Position numbers and translations under genes: made by a program. Of a stretch of DNA of 64,000 nucleotides, positions 10,438 to 22,908 are shown one piece after another (the stretch's first letter is position 1; each line of letters opens with the position of its first letter). The notes under the pieces are model-generated. The model was not told the DNA's origin. It worked only from the letters and a program-made list of their open reading frames with translations, and did no database searches. The stretch is from positions 174,151,480 to 174,215,479 of the forward strand of contig CM041083.1 in assembly GCA_023079485.1 (NCBI GenBank). Direction: 5' to 3'. Source of the stretch: Archilochus colubris (lineage: Eukaryota > Chordata > Aves > Apodiformes > Trochilidae).

Positions 10438-13400
10438 AGAAAATCAGCTCTGAATGGAAATGAACTCTTAGAGCTCCTGAAATATTTTCATGGTTGCTGA
10501 TTCGTCTATGTAAGTGAGATGGAAATTTTTCTCTTTGACTTGGTTCATGTCAGAGCCTGGCTGGAAAGCAGGACAAAACACAGCTGTTATTGAGAGGCTT
10601 GAGTTCATATTCATTGGAATAATTTGATATACATGGTGATGAAGAGTGCTGAGCAAGCATTGCATCAGTGGCACTGCTTGTGAGGGTTGCTCACTGGCCC
10701 TCAGCATCAGGCCCGAGACAACTTTTGAATAAGCCATTTGTCATATCTTTGAGAACATTATCATGTCACATTTCTACCTGAACAGAAACAAGACCTTGCT
10801 GAAAAACAGCTATTGAACATGGGTAAGTAGCAAAATAACAGAACTTTAAAACAATAATAAACAAAATATTGCCTCTGAACAAGTCAACAAAGGTAAGGTA
10901 AGCCTGCAATAAGTGATTTGCTGGTGGGAACATGAGTCTATGGAGGATAGGGTGCCTCTGGTTTTAATGAGGGTTTCTGCTAGCTGATTCAGCTGTAGAA
11001 TGAGGGTCCCTGTTTAAATTTCCTTCTCCCATTTCCTTTTTCTCAGTGCAACAGAGTTAGAACTGATGTGTAAAGTGCTTATATTACTAGGAACAACAGT
11101 AGGAAACCCTTTGTTAACCTTCATTTCCCATCTAATATTTCTCTGCAGCGTCAGCCAGTCTCCAAGGAGATAGGGTTGTTGACAATAACTCCAAATTGTA
11201 TGTGATTGTCAGATTGTGCAGCTTCTAGAGAGCATTTGTTAGTTTTGCCTCTGCTCATATCTTGGTGGTTGAGGTTTTTTTTTTCTTTTCCCCAGAGATT
11301 GTACAGTATCCAGAACTACTCCCTTCTCTTGAATGCTAACCAAATTACCTGAGTTTCCTATCTAAGAAGCAGTCTATTACTATCAAGGACTAAATCCAGA
11401 AGGTTAGAATGCTTAGAATTAGCCAGTTAGAATGCTGAACTTCTCAGGAAGCCAAGAGAAGGTGAGAACACTCAGTACCATAGGAGTTACACAGTTCATT
11501 GAAGGATCTAGAATTTGTCTTTTTAGATGAAATATGCAGAAACTCTCCTTGCCTGCACAAAAGCCTGATTGTTTCCAGCATGACACACAGTCCCATTTCT
11601 GGATGGCACAGAGACTGGTTTGAGAGTCCATCATTCTACAGAATGTACCCAGAAGAAGAGCAGATTTTCTGTGCCTGATAATTACAAGACCTCAAAGCGT
11701 TTGTTGAGTTTTGAGGTTTTACACAGTCCCATTGTTGAAAGAACCTCAACAGTTCGTGAAGGAAATAAAACTCCCTGAAATGTTGACTTTCTAAACGTGT
11801 TAGGTTTAACAATTGTAAATTTCCAACAGAGCCTGTGACTGTTTCCTCAGCACCTTTTTTTCCAACCTGTGATGCCTGCTCTCCAGGGCAGTTGCTGTGA
11901 CTTCTGTTGCCATGGCAGGAGGGAGTGTCAAGAATTTGAAACTTACCTATTTATTTTTCATTTGGGAATGGTAAGATATTTCAACCATTTGACTATTGCT
12001 TAGGTATGAAAGCAAACAGAGGCCCAAAATAACCTCTGTGGCAAAAGAGTTTTTCCACCTCCTGGAAAGGTGGCAGCTGAAAAAAAGGTAAAGTATGGGC
12101 CTACTTTGTCATTCAAACTCCATCCAACTCCATGAAAAGAATGTGACTTCCAAGGAGCTACACTTCATGTGAATTAAAATGCAATAACTTTTAGCATTTT
12201 GGGATTTATGACATTAAATAGATTTATGAAGGCTGGAAAATTCAATAGGTTTTGGAACATCCACAAACGCTTGACAAGGAGAAATAAAATACATAAGAAC
12301 ATGAAAAGAAAAATATGCAAAGTGAGGAACAAAATAAGGTTGAAATATTGCTTTGCTTCACTTCTGAAGGAAAAAAGAAAAGCCCTGCAATTCATAGAAA
12401 CAGTGACTCACATCAGTAATGATTAGTGTAAGAAATAATTAGTTTATGATTAGCCTTTTTTCCTGTATGTTCTCATGTTTGGGTAAAGCATATTGTTCTT
12501 ATAAAGGTTGAGCGGACATTTATCACATCCTCTGTCATAATTACTAGTGACAAGTCAAGTCTCAATGAAAACAAATGGAAGAAGTGTTTATCTCACTGTG
12601 AATTCTTTCTGATAATGTCCCATGAAATTCTTTCCATCTTGTACTTGCGGGAACTGAAGGAGAATTTTGGCCCTGGGACATACTGGTTTTATTACCACTG
12701 TCAGCCGAAAGGAGCATCCCCCTTAACACCTCTATTGGCAGAAGAAAGAGGCCAGATTCAGTCCTGGGAACTTTGCACTTCTATTTTTTAATGCATTCTA
12801 AAAATCTGAGTTGTACATAGTTGAATTGCACAGGTTATTAATTTAGTCCCTCTCATCTTCTTGTAAAATATCTAGAAGTGTTTGCAAATTTCTACAGGGA
12901 GAGTTAAGCCTGGATGAGTGTCCTCCCAGCATGAACTGTTTTTTCAGAAAGAAAAAACTGAGAGGAGCTAGGATTCCCTCTGATGGGTACTTAACCTGGG
13001 CATTTTGAGAAGTACCCCATCCCAAAAGGTGAGAACAACATAAACCTGCAGCTCATTCATAGCCTTACCTCCTAGTGGTGCATTGGTACTGGGAACTGTA
13101 CTGGGTATCAAGGCAGGGAGGAAACAAACCCATTGAACAAAGAACCAGGTTAGTGCTATTACCATGAGTTTTCTCCCAGAGACTAGATTTGAGTAAGATG
13201 AAGAGAGCTGAAAAAGGGACACATTCAGAAGAGCCTTGTAATGGTTACTGCTTTTGATCTTTGAGGTAAAACACGTCTGGACTTCAGTATCAGCTTTATC
13301 CTAAAGATCTTGAACTGATCCTACATTTCTGAAGCCAACTGGCTCTAGGGCAACCAAAATCTCCCAGAAGAGGGCTTCAAAATTGTCTGAAGGAGAACTG

Positions 13401-13594
13401 CTTGTTTTTCTTAATATTTGGATAAAATGTCTGAAGATTTTATTCAGTGTTTTGGAGGGTTTTTATGCTTGAAGGAGTTTTTACATTAAGTACAGGCTGA
13501 ATCAGCTTTTCCCATGGGTTTAAGAACTACAGTAGGTAATGTGTCTGATAGTAAGGAATGGCCTTGGTTGACCTTCATGCTGTTGCATGAGAAT
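10438..13594. other. unique sequence, 3.2 kb
   Basis: Nothing recognised. A lysine-rich 75-codon open frame at 12199-12426 reflects A-rich composition, and an open frame on the opposite strand covers most of it, so I do not call it a gene. Confidence 0.45.
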
Positions 13595-14085
13595 GACTGG
13601 AGACCACTGACTGAAAGGCAGGGCTCAAAGGGTTGTAGGGAATGGGGCTGCATCTGGCTGGTGAGCAGTCAGCAGTGACATTCCTCAGGGCCCAATTCTG
13701 CTCAACATGTTTATCAATGATCTGGATGCAGGAGTTGAATGCACCAGTAGCGAGTTACTGATGATGCCAAACTGGGAATTGCTGTTGACTCTCTTGAGGG
13801 AGAGGAGGCCTTGCAAAGGGATCTAGATGGATCAGAGCATAGGGCTATAATTAATGGGATGAAATTTAGTAACTCCAAGTGCCAGATTCTGCACCTAAGA
13901 CAGAGCAATGCTGAGCACAGGTATAAATTGTGAGAGGAGTGACTGGAGAGTGCCCTGTAGCAAGGGGCCTGGAGTAACTCGTTGACAGCAGGATCAATAT
14001 GAGTCAACAGTGAGTCCTGGCAGCCAGGAGGGCAAACCTGGAGTGCAATAAATACAGCATGACCAGCTGGTCAAGAGAGGTGACT
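13595..14085 (+). mobile_element. CR1 LINE, 5' half of a split older element (RT region)
   Basis: This is a degraded plus-strand CR1. The translation, in shifting frames, follows the RT region: an AQRVVGNG-like segment, a PQGPILLNMFINDLDAGVECT-like stretch near 13690-13745, a TDDAKLG remnant of the catalytic motif near 13755-13775 (the Phe-Ala of FADD is lost), and MSQQ and AARRAN. Similarity breaks at about 14085, after a segment encoding MTSWSREV. It resumes at 14607 with an [21 protein letters not shown] segment, exactly the next part of the family protein. Both halves are equally decayed. I infer that the CR1 at 14086-14606 jumped into this element. Confidence 0.82.
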
Positions 14086-14606
14086 TTCCAGTTCTGGGCC
14101 CCTCAGTTCAGGAAGGAGATTGAGGTGCTGGAGCAGGTCCAGAGAAGTGCAAAGAGGCTGTGAAGGGATCCAGCACAAGTCCTGTGAAGAAGGGCTGAGG
14201 GAGCTGGGGCTGTTCAGTCTGGAGAAAAGGAGGCTCAGGGGAGACCTCATCACTCTCTACAACTCCCTGAAAGGAGATTGGAGCCAGGGGGGGGGTCGGT
14301 CTCTTCTCCCAGGCAGCTGCCAATAAGACAAGAGGGCATGGACTTAAGCTCTGCCAGGAAAGGTTTAGGTTAGATACTAGGAAAAAAATCTTTACAGAGA
14401 GGGTGATCAGGCTGGCTGATGGAATGGGCTGCTGAGGGAGGTGGTGGATTCTCCATCACTGGAGCTTTTTAAGAAGAGACTGAATGTGGCACTTAGTGCC
14501 ATGGTCTGGTAACCACTGTGGTAATGGATCAAGAGTTGGACTTGGTGATATCAGAGGTCCTTTCCAACCTGGATGATTCCATGATTCTATTCTATTTTAT
14601 TCTATT
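14086..14606 (+). mobile_element. CR1 LINE (common J/E-like subfamily), nested insertion
   Basis: This plus-strand copy starts at an [23 protein letters not shown] segment and runs through [35 protein letters not shown] and FTERVI to the 3' UTR with 'gtgccatggtctggtaacca'. It ends in a tail of ATTCTATT repeats at about 14577-14606. A G9 run at 14287-14295 and several indels break the frame. It sits between two halves of an older CR1 in the same orientation (13595-14085 and 14607-15147), and its 5' truncation coincides with the junction. Confidence 0.88.
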
Positions 14607-15147
14607 AATTCAGTGTTGGTGTGGCCTCACCTTGAGTGCTGTGTGCAATTCTGTGCCCTGCAGTTTAAGGAGAATGTGAATGTCCTTGAATGCATCCAGA
14701 GAAGGGCAAAAAAGTTGGTGAAAGGTCTAGAAGGCACATTCTGTGAGGAGCAGCTAAGGACTTAGAGCTTGTCTACTTTGAAGACAAGGAGGCTGAAGGG
14801 TGACCTCAGGGCTGCCTTCAGCTTCCTTATGAGGGAAATTGGAGAGGGAGGTGCTGAGCTCTCCTCACTGGGATCCAATGACAGAGCTGGTGGGAATGGT
14901 TCAAAGCTGCCCCAGGGGGGATTTCTACTGGAAATTAGGAAGCATTTCTTTACCATGAGGGCCACTAAACACTGGAAAAAGCTTCCTAGGAAGTTCATCA
15001 ATGCCCCAAGCCTGGAAATATTCAGATGCATTTGGATGATATCCTTAATCATCCTTTGATGATTTTTGATCAGCCCTGAACTGATCAGGTAGCTGGACTA
15101 GATGGTTGTTGTAGGTCCCTTCCGGCTGAAATCTCTAAATTCCTATA
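14607..15147 (+). mobile_element. CR1 LINE, 3' half of the split older element
   Basis: Continuation of the 13595-14085 element. The 14769-15059 frame (96 codons) reads LKTRRLKGDLRAAFSFLMRE, NDRAGGNGSKLPQGGFLLEIRKHFFTMRATKHWKKLPRKF and NAPSLEIF, the ORF2 C-terminus. The 3' UTR follows ('ggactagatggttgttgtag') and ends near 15147. Its subfamily differs from the inserted copy, which supports nesting rather than tandem duplication. Confidence 0.88.
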
Positions 15148-15175
15148 TACAGAGATATATTTCTGTATAAATATG

Positions 15176-15202
15176 TATCTATCTATCTATCTATCTATCT
15201 AT
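15176..15202. repeat. (TATC)n microsatellite
   Basis: Nearly seven perfect TATC units, followed by imperfect TAT-rich sequence to about 15214. It lies about 30 bp downstream of a CR1 3' end and may have grown from its A/T-rich tail. Confidence 0.95.
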
Positions 15203-15203
15203 A

Positions 15204-18200
15204 TTTCTATATCTGTTCTATTCACTACGAAGCACTGGGACACAGTCTCTGACTGCTGGAAGATTAAGTGAGTTCAAGCTTATCATGTGAGTCCTCTTGA
15301 GCTTTCATTGCTCTGTGTTGCAGAGCTGTTCTCCTGAACATGCCTGTTGGACTGGGGAAATACAGAGACTGGGGGAGGGGGAGCAATTTCAGGGGAATTT
15401 TCAGCTTATGGGTTGGACAGTAGCCACCAATGACTGGTTTTTAATTGCAGTCTGCTTTGATGAGGGAAGGTCAATTTTATAGGCAGGCCCAAGAAAGTTG
15501 CTTTTCACATACAAAATGGGCCCATGAGGAAGGTTATTTTGATCTGCTTTCAAACCTGCCAATCAACATGCAACAAATTACCAAATCAACAGATTTCTGT
15601 AATGATTGCTCTAAAGCCAAGTGCCTTAAGCTGTCTGCAGTTTTAAACCTCTCAGGAGTTTTGTTTGGCCTCCTAAAAGTTTAGTCCACTAACAGTAAAA
15701 AAAAGTTCTCTTTTAAAAGTGATTATTATTTCCTTAGCATGTTAAGAAATGTCCTTGGTGTTCTTTCAGACTTGAGCAATGCTGCCTTGCAGATGTCTTG
15801 TTGTGGGGTGAGGTTGTTGAAATGTGGGAATGGCACAGCTGGGAGCCTGAGTGTAAAGCCTGAAACTTCAGGGAAATCAAGGCCTCACTGAAAGCTTTTG
15901 ATTTAGAAGGTAGAGGTTATATGCTCAGAACATGAACATAAAATCTGAGTCCCACCCAGAACAGTGGGCTGCTGTGCAGCAGGAGGATTGGGGAGCTCAG
16001 ATGGTTTGCAGATGACTGTGTCTGGACACCATAACATAACTGTGGTAAAAGGAACCACTCCTGGACTCAGCTTCTTGTCTTGCTGGCTCAGGACCTCTGT
16101 ATAAACCTATGCATAACACTGTTCTCTGGTTCGGAGGAGGAACTGTCTTGCAAAAATTTGGTGCCAGTGTTATGGAAAGGCAGTGGGGACATTATTGGAG
16201 ATGGTTTCATTCTCTTTTCTTCCATGGCACTTCTTCTTGTGACCCTGTTTGAAAGCAGCTTCTTTTGCATTCAGCATCTGGAAGGTGTATTTAGGCAACT
16301 GCTCAGGTAGCTTTGCCAAGTGAAGGCCAGGACCTGTCTCTTGCCCACATGGTAGCTCAGGGTGAAGCCTCTGGATGTACCCTTGGATGGTGGTACAGAA
16401 AGGAGCCCTCAAGGCCAGCAGCCAGCGGTTAGAGAGAGGTGCCAACAAAACTCCCAAGAAGCTATATGTACAGGGGAATGAACAGGGGGCTGAGCATAAA
16501 CATTTCACCTTTAAAAGGCAGATGATATTTAGTTTGACTGCTTTTGGAAAGAAGTTTCCTTGGCAGATGAGTTGAATTGGGAAAAGAAAGCAAAGTTGTC
16601 TGGTTTTAGACCAGAGATACTCTGGAAAAAAATAGGGGAGAATGAGCTATTTGATGCTGAACTATGTGAAGCTGAAAGCAAAGGCATATGAGAAGCAATG
16701 ATTTTGGCCTCAGCAGTGAGTGATCCTTGGTGAGTCTGTGGCACTGTACCAGTTTGAAATGGACAGAATCCATATTACAGATAATCATGTTCAGATGTCA
16801 TATTCATCCCTTAACCAGACAACTTTCCTGAGGTGAATGAACTGAGTCACTTTCAGATCATGCTGCTTTCTTTTTAGTTTTCCAGAGATTGCTAAGCTGA
16901 AATACAGTAAGAAAATTTTTTTTCATGCTGTGTTTCAGTATTTCCCTCCTGATCTGAGCAGAGGAAGTAGAGAAGAATGGGAAAATAAATAAAAATCAAG
17001 TAAGTTTTTTCTGGAAGATCAAAAGAGCTTAATTTGAGTTTTTGGGCAGAAGTCTGAATTGGTTTTTATTTTCTATGAGTTTATTTTCCTTCCACCCTGG
17101 CTCTGAACACTGTGTACTTTCAAGATAACATTGTTCAAAATCTTGTGAAATTTACACATAGACTGTCTTCAATGAAAGAGAATACTTAAGTTTGGAGATA
17201 GTTGTAGAGTGTCATGATCTAATTACAATAGCATTTTTGAAGGATAACAAGCATCAAAAGAAATAAACTGGGTGTTTTGGAAAATAAAAGTAGGGCCAAG
17301 AACCTAAGGCTAGCCAGAGAAATTAAACATTGAGGTTTTTCCTTAGGAAGGTTTTAAATCAGTTGAGTGAAGGGTGCCAGATTCACAGCAGAGGAAAGTG
17401 ATGCCTTTTATTTATTTACAAGCAAGGCTGGTATGTATCAGTGGCAGCATCTCTTCTTTAGACTATCACTGTCCTTTGACACTCAGCTGAAGTGACCACA
17501 AGGAAAAGAAGCTGAAAAGTCCTTCTGTCTCTCTGCACGTCTGTCCTTCAAACTTGCCAGCAGTCTGACTATACTTTACTTTTGAAAACTCATTTGATCC
17601 TGTGGATTTATCCATCAAGAGCCAAGCTGTGAGAAAAATCACTCCTTGCATTCAAATTCAGGAACAGCAGTCAGTTAAAAAAATATTGTCAATTTTTTTT
17701 TTTTTTTATTTTCATGCAAATTGAATGTCTGGGGGTTGGGGACAGTTTCTTCTTCTTTGGGTGCACAGTTCATGACTAGGTTTATTCACAAAGCATTTTC
17801 ACCATGATTTGGGAACAGCAGACAAAAATATAAATGCCCTCCAGTAAGGTAACGTTGGGATGGTCCTGGGAAAGAAAATGGAAGTTTTCAAACTGCTTGC
17901 AAAGAATGTAGATTTTTTATGACAATAAATGCATATTTTCTAAGTTCTTCAGAGCAGCTTTCTTTCAGGGCTGAGCCTTCAAAACTGGCTGATCTGCAAA
18001 CTTTGTTCATTCCCTCGGGCTCCTTGTGGGTGTCCTCAGGTGACAAGTTAAGTTAGAATCAGGAACTGTTTGATGAAATATAATTTTTTTTGTGAGGTTT
18101 TACCTCCTACTGAAAGTAGAACTGGGACTGATTGAGCAAATTCAGTTTTTGTTGGATGTTCAGCAAGTAGCTGAGACTCCTTTCAGAGGTTCCCAGTTTT

Positions 18201-21200
18201 GGTGGTAGGGCTTGATCTCATGGTGTGGAATGCCTGGAAGCTTCTCTAAATTCCATCTCATCTCTGAAACACATGGTTCAAATCATTCTGTGGCTCATGC
18301 AGAAAGTGTTAAGGTATCAAGCACATCTAATTTCAAGGGAGATTCCACAGCTTTGTAGGCTCAGGCACCACATTGCTGGCTGCTGAGGAATCAGGCCAGA
18401 GATGCTTAATACCTTCAAGCCATGAGGACAGCTGCACTCAGCAGAGGGGAAAAAGGCAGTGCTCATCTGCAGCTGCAGATGACACAGCTTTGAATCACCA
18501 GGGCTAATGAGATCCACTGACTAATTGGGTGTTTCCAGTATGCAGCCACTTGCCAAAGAGGTGAGGGAAGGGAAGGTGTCTGTCAGGAGCTTGTCCCTGT
18601 CTCTGTGGCATGTGGTACCATGGATGCTGTGAAATTTGGCCTGGGATAAGGCAGGGAAGTTGCACAGAGCCTGTCTTGTGTCTCAGACTCCAGGACCTGG
18701 GTATAAAAGCAAAGGCTGAACATAATAAGGCATTGAGAGAGAAGACCAGAGGGGAAATTAGTGCTCAGAGGGCTGTTCACAAACATCTGAAATCCAGCTC
18801 CAAGAAAAGGGACAAAAATGAACAGCAGGGTGACGAAGGTCTGGGAGCATTTGCAGCGCTGGTGTGGATGAGGGAAGGGAGGCTGGGGTCAGGTTTTTGG
18901 TGGTCATTAAAGCCAGCAGCAGGAGGATCCTTGCTTCCCACATGAGCATCCCCCTCAGGCTGCAGTCCTTTCCCAGAGAATTTCTGTGCTGTGGCAACCC
19001 TGGCAAGCTCCCTGTGACTTTCAGCTCCAGAGAAATGCTTTGCTCTCTTGAGCAGAGAGAAAGATTCACTGCAGGCAGCTCTTGTTTCCCCCTGACACTG
19101 TTACTGGCTTGGGATGCTATCCCAGAGGCAGTGGGCTCAGGATGCTGTCCCAGGGTGGTGGGGTGGGGATGTTGCTGTCCATAGGAGACAGACTGGGGAG
19201 ACTGGTGTCGACATCATGAAGGGCCAGCAGCCAGCAGCCTCCTGTGAGGGAAGAGTACTGACACAGAAATGTCACCACTGGGTCTTTCAGGAGAGAGAGA
19301 TGGCTCCCTGCAGAATTCAAGAGGAAAATGTGAATGTATTCCCCCTGCCTCTGATAATAAACTTGAAATGGTCAAAGGAAGAAGTACTTAGCGCTCACAA
19401 AAAATGTTTGGTTTATTGAAAAACCCTGGAGACAACAGCACTTCACGGGTTTGTATAGAGACTCTGCTGGTAAAGAACTTGCCAGCTTTTATGTGCTGCC
19501 CCACCAATCTAAATTAATTTGAGATCTTTGGGACTGACTCCAAAGGTGATAAAGTCGGTCAGCTTTCATTTCCTCTCATTCTTTGATCCCTCTCCTGAGG
19601 CTGTCCTCAGTGGAACATAATGAATTGATTTTATTGTTATTGTTGATGATTAGATGACACAGTCCTGGTGGGAATAGAAAAGAAATGATGAGAGCTTTTT
19701 TACTCTTCTTCTTTTTTCTTTTTCTTTCTTAAACGGGGTTTCAAGTGTTTTGATTTACTGGGACTGTTTTAAGGGGGCTGCATTGCTCTCTTCTGATCTC
19801 TCTTTCCTGATGTGGAAGCTGGGGCTTCTGGGTGAGGTGTCCATAGCTGAGCAGTGTGAGGATGGACCTCTGAAATTCTGCAGCCATCATCATAATCCAT
19901 CCCTCCTTTACTCTTAAAAGAAAAATACAGAGAGTGGTTATCAACCCCACATTTGCATGTTTCTGTGACAGGCAAAATGTATTTTTGTTGAGAAAAAAAT
20001 GTATTTGTGCACTGCCCATATACCATAAGTAATTAAATTATTTTAAATTATTTTACATGCTTTTTTTTTAACACATCTTACAGGAAACTTATTTAAGTTT
20101 TTATATTTCATGTTTTAAGATTATTTATCAAGTTCTTCTTATAGTCAGCTCTAAATCCTTGTCGTTCTGGACACTGGATTTTGGCTGGATGACTTTGGCA
20201 CTAAGGCACAGCATTATAACCTGTGTCAATAGGCTGAATCTTCCGAGACTGCCAGTGGTACTGACAAGGTAGCTGTTTCACAGTTGAGGTAAAGAGAGAT
20301 GTAGAATACCAGTCTCACTCTTTTGAATCAAAGTTGTAATTTCTACTGGCAATTTAGTAAGGGAGATGAGCTCCGCTCTTATGTTATCTGGTCTACTATA
20401 AGCTCAGGTATTTGCAGTAATGGTTACTCTGAGACTGTCTACACAAGGAGCAATAAATGAGGGGATTAGTCAAGCCATAAATAATTGCTTAAATGATTTA
20501 ATATTTAATAAGTGTTGAATTATTTAGATGTTTAAGGATTATGCAACCTGCTCCTCCCACCGCTTCGCTCTACTGTAGAAGGATTAATGAAGGTTTCTTA
20601 GTCCCTTGTACCTTCCCAAGATAATTCTTCATCTGGTAATGGCTCATAACTCTAACCAGCAGTGAACTTTATATCCTGTCTTGCTTACTCTGCCTTCACT
20701 TCTTTGTGGATGCTTTTGGCAGTTCTCTGGGTGTCTGCATGCAAAGAAATACATTCTATCCTAAGAGGAAAGCAAGCAGCATCCTGCTTGGAAAGGTCTA
20801 AGTGCAGCTGTGGAAAGATCTGGTGTGAAGCACCTCATATGTTGTTAAATGCATACCTACATGGGGCCTTCCTCTATTACACATCTGGTGTCAGCAGGTG
20901 ACTGTCCTTTCACAAACTGATTGTCACCCATCTTGGAACTTTTATAATGTTTTATACCCTTTCTCTTGAGCGATTGTTCTAGAGTCTCTCAGTCTCAGGT
21001 TTTTATGGTTTTTTTTTCCTATTTAGCAGTCAGAATATATCCAAGCCTGATTTACATTCAATTTACATCTTTGTCCTAACACTGCTTTTCATCCTCAATA
21101 CCTCTACTCCTTGCCTGGTGCTTTCAGTGATACGTACAGAAAGGAATCATAACTTTTCTTATAAACTCAGCTCATATGTTGAACTCTTCTTATCTCTCAT

Positions 21201-21460
21201 CTTAGCCTGATTTTGTACTTCAGAATCTCCTCGAAGTGAAGTTAATGTTTCTTATGAATGACTGAACTAGACAGTCAAACATCTGTTCTATACTCATCAG
21301 AAAGCAAAACCATACTTATCCACATAAAACATAGGAACTATTAGGAGTGGAATAGAGAACACAAAACCTTTATGATGATGTTTAAATCTGTGACCTGACC
21401 ATGCGTTGAAGACTCAGAGCAGTCCTAGTCTCATTAACTTAGAAAGGGTGTATTGAAGCT
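15204..21460. other. unique sequence, 6.3 kb
   Basis: No gene or repeat family was recognised. It contains T15 at 17693-17707, A/T-rich DNA at about 20025-20130, and an A/T-rich block at 15500-15690 noted separately as a possible conserved element. The open frames at 18610-19420 (up to 111 codons) overlap others on the opposite strand and look like chance. Confidence 0.45.
17693..17707. repeat. T15 homopolymer
   Basis: Uninterrupted run of 15 T, not attached to any recognised element. Confidence 0.95.
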
Positions 21461-22010
21461 GAAATAGGGCAGCAGGGATGATAAAGGATATGGGCTGACT
21501 GAATACACAGAGCCAGTTCAGCCTGGAAGAGTTTGCTTGGGAAGACATGGTAGAAACCTACAAAATTTGGAAAAATGTTGTTGTGCATCAACTGTTCCTT
21601 TTTTCATCCCATACAACAATTAGGGGCCACACAATGAAATTATTTGGAACCGTGTTCAAAACAAAACAAAAACCAAAAAAAGGGTAATTCTTAATGTGAT
21701 AAGCAGTAAATGTGAGGAAGTCCTTACTGAAGGACGCAATGGATTCAAAGAAATTTACACTCTCTGAAGTGTAGGTCAATAATCATTTGGCAGAAAAATC
21801 CATTCTGGGTTGCTTAATAGTTAAACCACATCTAGCAAAGGAAATCCCCTGAACTGAAAATATTTTGAGCCTGTGAGAGTATCAGAGGGAAGTCTTGCAT
21901 ATGCTGGTCCTATTCTTATTCTTCCTGTTCTTACCCTGGCTACTGTTGAAGAAAGAGTAATGGACTAGGAAGACCCTTAGTCTGAATGGGTATGGCCATT
22001 TCTATGTTAC
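21461..22010 (+). mobile_element. ancient CR1 LINE of the turtle/crocodilian type
   Basis: The DNA follows the 3' part of the CR1 lineage that is abundant in turtles and crocodilians. Landmarks in order are: 'aggatgataaagg'-like at 21475; 'gaagacatggtagaaacc', equivalent to the family's GD-MI-ET/VYK segment, at 21541; a 'ggggccacacaatgaaatta' block at 21622 (usual form 'ggtcacccaatgaaatta'); 'gttcaaaacaaa' at 21653; 'ggattcaaagaaatt' at 21741; and the 3' UTR end 'tggactaggaagacccttagtctgaa', 'tatggccatttctatgtta' at 21960-22009. It lacks the ggttggaagg and ATTCTATG end of typical avian CR1. All reading frames are broken, and divergence looks far greater than for the other copies. This fits an insertion older than the bird radiation. 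Confidence 0.85.
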
Positions 22011-22314
22011 TACCATTCCATGTTGCACCACTGCTTTATGCTATGACAACAATCACCTGTCTTCTCTGGAAATACCTTGACTGACATATGCTAGGATCAC
22101 ATTTGCTTTTTCTCATAGTTGCATCACTTGGTAGCTTAAGTCATCCTATAATTAACTAATGCTCCATGCTTCTTCTCCTCCTCAGTCATCTCCAGTTAAT
22201 GAGCTCTCAGCTTATGGTAGCAGTTCTTGATATTACTCCATGAATATATGATCTTGTGTTGAGTAGTGTTGAATTTCATCCCATTTTTGTGTCTCCAGTC
22301 ACCTTACTCCTCCA
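22011..22314. other. spacer between two CR1 copies
   Basis: About 300 bp, with no recognised feature. Confidence 0.45.
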
Positions 22315-22489
22315 GAATGGGCTGCCCAGGGAGGTGGTGGATTCTCCACCCCAGGAAGTTTTTAAGAAGAGACTGAATGTGGCACTCAGTGCCATGGGCT
22401 GGTAACCACAGTGGCAGTGGATTAAGGGTTGGACTTGATGATCTCAGAGGCCCTTTCCAACCCAGATGATTCTGTGATTCTGTGATTCT
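22315..22489 (+). mobile_element. CR1 LINE 3' end (J/E-like subfamily)
   Basis: Short copy holding only the last ORF2 codons (a [23 protein letters not shown] segment) and the 3' UTR, with 'cactcagtgccatgggctgg' and a TTCTGTGATTCTGTGATTCT tail. It belongs to the same subfamily as the copies at 2736, 14086, 25400, 26712 and 55276. Severe 5' truncation is typical of CR1. Confidence 0.93.
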
Positions 22490-22877
22490 TGGCTTTGCAA
22501 GACTCCCCTATGAAGGTCATGTCTCCTTTATTCTGTGAGCAAGTCACCAGCACACTCACTTTGTATCTCAAAGTCACTTGCCAAAACATTAAACAAGATG
22601 GGGCCAATGCCAGAGTAATTTTATTAGTAGGTTCTCTGTGAACTGATACTTCCCCTTTTGTCAAAACTCACTGTTGTCTCTTCTTCACCTACTTCCTTCC
22701 CACTTCGAAGTTCTGCTATTTGGACCCTACTTTGCACAGCCTGTGCTCTTGGAGGATCTCCTGGGCTGGGTCTTCAAAGCCAGGTAGCACTGAACTAGCC
22801 TCACTCTACTGACATGAGCTCCAGTCTCCCTATGCCTTTGGAGTACTGGTGATGATGAGACAGTATTAATATAGAAA

Positions 22878-22908
<31 letters not shown>

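Noticed and set aside
12199..12426. Lys/Arg-rich 75-codon open frame
   Set aside because: Reflects A-rich composition, and an open frame on the opposite strand covers most of it. No known basic small protein is recognisable.
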